Assembly (NCBI GenBank): GCA_025465385.1
Contig: JAODNG010000394.1
Span: 1-8,477 of the forward strand
Reading direction: 5' to 3'
DNA from: Pseudonocardiales bacterium
GTDB taxonomy: Bacteria; Actinomycetota; Actinomycetes; Mycobacteriales; Pseudonocardiaceae
DNA: 8,477 bases
The notes under the pieces are model-generated. The model was given only the letters and a program-made list of their open reading frames with translations, was not told the origin of the DNA and did not search any database. Both the position numbers and the translations under genes were made by a program. Below, piece by piece: positions 6,233 through 8,477 of this stretch (the stretch's first letter is position 1; each line of letters opens with the position of its first letter).

Positions 6233-6307
6233 GTGTGACCAATCCGTGATCGGACAACGGGGGACTGATCTTTACCTCCCGTTTCTCCGGTGGCGCTACG
6301 TGCAGAC

Positions 6308-6313
6308 TAAAAT
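6308..6313 (+). promoter_or_regulatory. Possible -10 box of a leaderless promoter
   Basis: TAAAAT fits the mycobacterial -10 pattern TANNNT and ends nine bases before the ATG at 6323. Transcription would then start at or next to the start codon. This agrees with the lack of any ribosome site and with the frequency of leaderless mRNAs in mycobacteria. No clear -35 is seen. Confidence 0.4.
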
Positions 6314-6322
6314 TCTCTGCGA

Positions 6323-6649
6323 ATGGATTTAGAGATGACTCTTATCGCGTTAACGGTACTCGTCATCGCGTTGTTGATTGCCGTTTTGGCGATCTATCTC
6401 TTCGCGCTCGGTGTGCTACTCAACCGGACCGCCGACAATCTCGATGACAGCTTGCAGAACGTGAGGACCATTGCCGAGCAGGCCGAGGTGATTGGTCCTG
6501 CTGTCGAGCGCATCAACGGAACCGGTGGAGTAGTGGTAGGTGCGCTACCACTACTGTGCGAGGGTGCGGAACGTATCGTTTCCCAGCCGACTGCTCCTGC
6601 AGCTACTTCTACGGCCGCTCCGTCGGGTTTAGGCTATTTGGATGTGTGA
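6323..6649 (+). CDS. Small single-helix membrane protein, function unknown
   Basis: A 108-residue protein with one strongly hydrophobic N-terminal segment (about residues 6-33, LIALTVLVIALLIAVLAIYLF) that should anchor it in the membrane. A polar, probably helical stretch follows (about 34-65, with DNLDDSLQNVRTIAEQAEV), then a second moderately hydrophobic patch and an Ala/Pro/Thr-rich tail. I do not recognise a named family; similar small anchored proteins are common in mycobacteria. No ribosome site precedes the ATG at 6323; a second in-frame ATG at 6335 has only a weak one. A -10-like TAAAAT nine bases upstream suggests leaderless translation from 6323. A strong 11-bp hairpin lies inside the coding sequence (6529-6555). 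The gene is convergent with the hydrolase gene, 94 bases away, with no clear terminator between. Confidence 0.75.
   Translation: MDLEMTLIALTVLVIALLIAVLAIYLFALGVLLNRTADNLDDSLQNVRTIAEQAEVIGPAVERINGTGGVVVGALPLLCEGAERIVSQPTAPAATSTAAPSGLGYLDV
6529..6555. repeat. Perfect 11-bp inverted repeat inside the membrane-protein gene
   Basis: AGTAGTGGTAG and CTACCACTACT flank the five-base loop GTGCG. It encodes residues around VVVGALPLL. A stem this long and perfect is unlikely to be needed for the protein; it could fold in the mRNA or bind a dimeric regulator. Confidence 0.7.
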
Positions 6650-6743
6650 CGACGATTCTGGAGCGTTATCCAAGAGGGTATGAATGGGTCCCACTCGGAA
6701 CGACATGGACGGTTATTAGGCACTGGTAACTAACGGTAGTTGT

Positions 6744-7631
6744 TTAGTTGCGCAGGGCCTCGGCACGGTCAGCGTGCCGACTGATCACCGCCACCAGCGT
6801 AGGCCAAATCTTGCGAGGCAGGTCGTGCCCCATACCGGGCACCGCGAGCAGCTCAGCGTCGGGGAGTGCTGCGGCGGTGGCCTGACCACCGGACAGCTGG
6901 ATCAGCGGGTCGGCTTCACCGTGCACCACCAAGGCAGGCGCCGTGACCCGGGCCAACGCCGCGGTGCGATCACCGGAGGCGTAGATCGCCAAATGCTGGC
7001 GACCCATGCCGGCTGGGTCGAAACCGCGGTCGTAGGACTGCCCGGCCAGCTCACGGATCCAGGGTTCCTCCATCGGGTAGCCGGGTGAACCGATGATCTT
7101 CTGGATAGCCACCGTCCACTCCACCGCCTCCGCGCGGCTTCTCGGCAGTGGGGTGGACAAGGCGGCCTGGGTCGCCGGGGTGGCTGATCCGATTCCGATG
7201 CCGGGGGTGGACATGATGGAGGTGAGGCTTCGGACCCGGTCGGGGTGCATGATGGCCATCGTCTGCGCGATCATTCCGCCGAGCGAGGCGCCGACCACAT
7301 GCGCCCTGTCCAGCCCGAGCGCGTCGAGCAGCCCGACCCCGTCGTTCGCCATGTCCTCAACTCGGTAGGACGCCGAGGAGAAGTCACCGCCTATCGCCGC
7401 ACCCAGGTTCGGCGGTGGCGCGTCGTGCAGGTGCGTGGACAGCCCTACGTCACGGTTGTCGTAGCGCACCACGAAGAAGTCCTCGGCGGCCAGCGCCGCG
7501 CACAGCTCGGGATGCCAGACCAGCATCTGGGCGCCCAAACCCGTCACGAGCAGCAGCGGGCGACCGCCCGGTGCACCGAACGTCTCGTAAGCGATCTCGA
7601 TGCCGTTGCTGGCAACAGTAAGGGGCTGCAT
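6744..7631 (-). CDS. Alpha/beta-hydrolase fold enzyme (esterase/lipase-like)
   Basis: A 295-residue cytoplasmic alpha/beta hydrolase of usual length. The oxyanion-hole segment is TGLG (30-33). The nucleophile elbow is GASLGG with Ser116, followed by the acid Asp241 in HGEADPL and the base His269 in GMGHD, giving a full catalytic triad in the expected order. The RYDNRDVGLS block (56-65) is typical of mycobacterial carboxylesterase-like members such as the LipG group. The substrate cannot be told from sequence. The start is ATG 7631-7629 (MQPLTVASNGIEIAYE); only AGGG directly abutting the ATG and an AAGAAA further up could serve as ribosome site. The initiation region is duplicated just upstream (7626-7649 and 7662-7685). 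Stop is TAA 6746-6744. Nothing links it to the nitrogen genes. Confidence 0.93.
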   Translation of the reverse strand: MQPLTVASNGIEIAYETFGAPGGRPLLLVTGLGAQMLVWHPELCAALAAEDFFVVRYDNRDVGLSTHLHDAPPPNLGAAIGGDFSSASYRVEDMANDGVGLLDALGLDRAHVVGASLGGMIAQTMAIMHPDRVRSLTSIMSTPGIGIGSATPATQAALSTPLPRSRAEAVEWTVAIQKIIGSPGYPMEEPWIRELAGQSYDRGFDPAGMGRQHLAIYASGDRTAALARVTAPALVVHGEADPLIQLSGGQATAAALPDAELLAVPGMGHDLPRKIWPTLVAVISRHADRAEALRN

Positions 7632-7649
7632 CCCTATTTCTTACAGGAC
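7626..7649. repeat. Direct repeat over the hydrolase start, copy 1
   Basis: This 24-base unit (CTGCATCCCTATTTCTTACA followed by GGAC) spans the hydrolase start codon and its upstream leader. Copy 2 lies 36 bases further on and differs at two positions. Confidence 0.8.
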
Positions 7650-7661
7650 CACAGTGGTGAA

Positions 7662-7685
7662 CTGCATCCGTGTTTCTTACAGGAC
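7662..7685. repeat. Direct repeat upstream of the hydrolase gene, copy 2
   Basis: This copy carries a duplicate of the initiation context, including an ATG at 7667-7665 on the minus strand. Translation from there gives MQFTTVVL and stops at TAA 7643-7641, ten bases before the hydrolase start. Between the copies lies the palindrome ACCACAGTGGT (7648-7658). Confidence 0.75.
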
Positions 7686-7836
7686 TGCGACCCGACAGCG
7701 CGGACCGCAGGAAGGCACAATACGGCCGACACCGGTCAGAATCACTCCGCCAACCGTCCCAGTGCAAATCGACCTGGGGGCGGTAAGCTGCGTTCAAGAA
7801 TCCGTGACGCGGTGATCAGTGACCGCTTGACCATGC

Positions 7837-8121
7837 TCAGGTGACCGGTCCTCGGCGTGTCTGGAGTTGGCGGGAGATATAGGGGCCTGTGCGTTGGGCG
7901 TGCACCGATGCGTGAGCGCGGGTCAAGACCCTGAGCTTGGTCAAGATGTGCTCGACCGTGCCGGCCTGTGCGAGCACGGCCGCCAGGCCGCGCGAAGCGA
8001 GCGGGTCGGGCCCGAGCGGACAGGTGAGTAGGACGACCAACCCGGTCACGTCCGCGCCGGTGCCCCGTAGTCCGGCCTGAAATGAGCACATGTTGAGGAC
8101 ACAAACCAGGATGTCGATCAT
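7837..8121 (-). pseudogene. Possible remnant of a LuxR-type DNA-binding domain
   Basis: This open frame of 94 codons contains, at residues 55-79, TVEHILTKLRVLTRAHASVH followed by AQRTG. That resembles the recognition helix and end of LuxR/GerE domains (TVxxHLxxIxxKLGVxxRxxAxxxAxRTG). The preceding half of the domain (the LTxREx-EVL part) is not recognisable in any frame, and the first 45 residues look non-homologous. No ribosome site precedes the ATG. It is most likely a decayed regulator fragment, and may be a chance match. Confidence 0.35.
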
Positions 8122-8261
8122 CGTGCTCTGATTGAGCTACCAGGTCCTGGTCGAGAAGCCAGCGGCTCGCAGATCGGTGGGGTTAGCACCTTGACTGTCG
8201 TCCCAGCTGACAGGAGCCTCCTCGGTAGGACATCTCGGTCGAAAAGCACCTGGAGGTCGAC

Positions 8262-8477
8262 ATGGTCGCCGCTAAAGGGAAGAGTGCATTCGTTCACTCT
8301 GCCGCGAAGGTCCGACTCCGAGCGCGACAGGGTCTGGTGATCTACTTCGGGATGGTTGTTCTGCTCTCGGCGGTGTTCCAGGTTCTCCTTATCGAGACCG
8401 GTACTTGGCTTTGGGTTATCCCGCTCATGTGGTCGCCTGCTGTGGCCTCGTTGGTGGCTCGCCTGACGCTGGGTGAG
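8262..8477 (+). CDS. CPBP-family intramembrane protease-like protein, N-terminal part (cut by window edge)
   Basis: The first 72 codons of a plus-strand gene starting at ATG 8262, with GGAGG five bases upstream. A basic cytoplasmic N-terminus (about 1-23) is followed by two hydrophobic segments, roughly 24-46 (GLVIYFGMVVLLSAVFQVLL) and 49-66 (WLWVIPLMWSPAVASLVARL). The MW-[ST]-PA-[VL]-ASL-[VA]-R pattern is typical of the N-terminal helices of CPBP (CAAX/bacteriocin-processing) membrane metalloproteases. The catalytic EE and H motifs would be beyond the window, so activity cannot be judged. Confidence 0.7.
   Translation, partial: MVAAKGKSAFVHSAAKVRLRARQGLVIYFGMVVLLSAVFQVLLIETGTWLWVIPLMWSPAVASLVARLTLGE

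Larger units (their letters stand above)
7632..8261. other. Mostly non-coding stretch between the hydrolase and protease genes
   Basis: Apart from the hydrolase leader repeats and a possible LuxR-type remnant (7837-8121, minus), I see no gene in these 630 bases. Open frames at 7742-8104 (minus) and 7245-7844 (plus) are Arg/Pro-rich and without motifs. A -35-like TTGACT occurs at 8191-8196 but no matching -10 follows at the right distance. The ribosome site of the protease gene is at 8252-8256. Confidence 0.55.

Noticed and set aside
6184..6249. 21-codon ORF after the protoglobin gene (MTHPAEDV...)
   Set aside because: No ribosome site, very short, and it runs over the stem-loop at 6216-6232.
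6728..6741. AACTA-ACGG-TAGTT stem as a terminator between the convergent genes
   Set aside because: Five AT-rich base pairs are too weak for a terminator call and there is no T run.
8076..8141. tRNA-like stretch on the minus strand (GGTAGCTC-AATCA-GAGC, then GGTTTGTGTCC)
   Set aside because: A D-arm-like stem and a T-loop-like sequence are present, but the D-loop and anticodon loop are too short and no matching acceptor 3' strand follows. It could be a tRNA relic or chance.
1..8477. CRISPR array, insertion sequence or prophage genes
   Set aside because: No regularly spaced repeats beyond the pairs reported, no transposase or integrase motifs, and no phage structural genes.

Overview
The window looks like chromosomal DNA of a high-GC actinobacterium, most likely a non-tuberculous Mycobacterium or close relative. 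This rests on GC-rich codon use, mycobacterial-type group 1 truncated hemoglobin and HemA sequences, and a possible leaderless promoter. The species cannot be named from the sequence.

Layout. Bases 1-122 (minus strand) are the start of hemA (glutamyl-tRNA reductase), preceded on the same strand by glbN, a truncated hemoglobin (163-528). A gene-poor stretch (529-1036) holds the glbN control region. Bases 1037-4689 (minus strand) are a nitrate/nitrite assimilation operon, read from right to left: a decayed C-terminal piece of an assimilatory nitrate reductase, a small conserved-looking protein of unknown function, an intact NirB, and a NirD that starts in an ATGA overlap with nirB but is broken by a one-base frameshift. 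A control region (4690-5044) holds two copies of a 47-48 bp repeat. To its right, on the plus strand, is a 367-residue protein made of two protoglobin-like domains in tandem (5045-6148). Then come a one-helix membrane protein (6323-6649, plus), an alpha/beta hydrolase (6744-7631, minus), a mostly non-coding stretch with a possible LuxR-type remnant, and the start of a CPBP-family intramembrane protease (8262 to the window end, plus).

How it may work together (inference). NirB uses siroheme, HemA feeds tetrapyrrole synthesis, GlbN-type globins detoxify NO, and protoglobins bind O2, CO or NO. The core of the 47-48 bp repeat recurs upstream of glbN. The globins and the nitrite operon may therefore belong to one nitrogen/NO regulon. 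The most unusual item is the tandem protoglobin. Its two halves have different predicted haem pockets, and it has no attached signalling domain. The nitrate reductase and nirD damage suggests that nitrate assimilation is decaying here, or that the sequence has indel errors.
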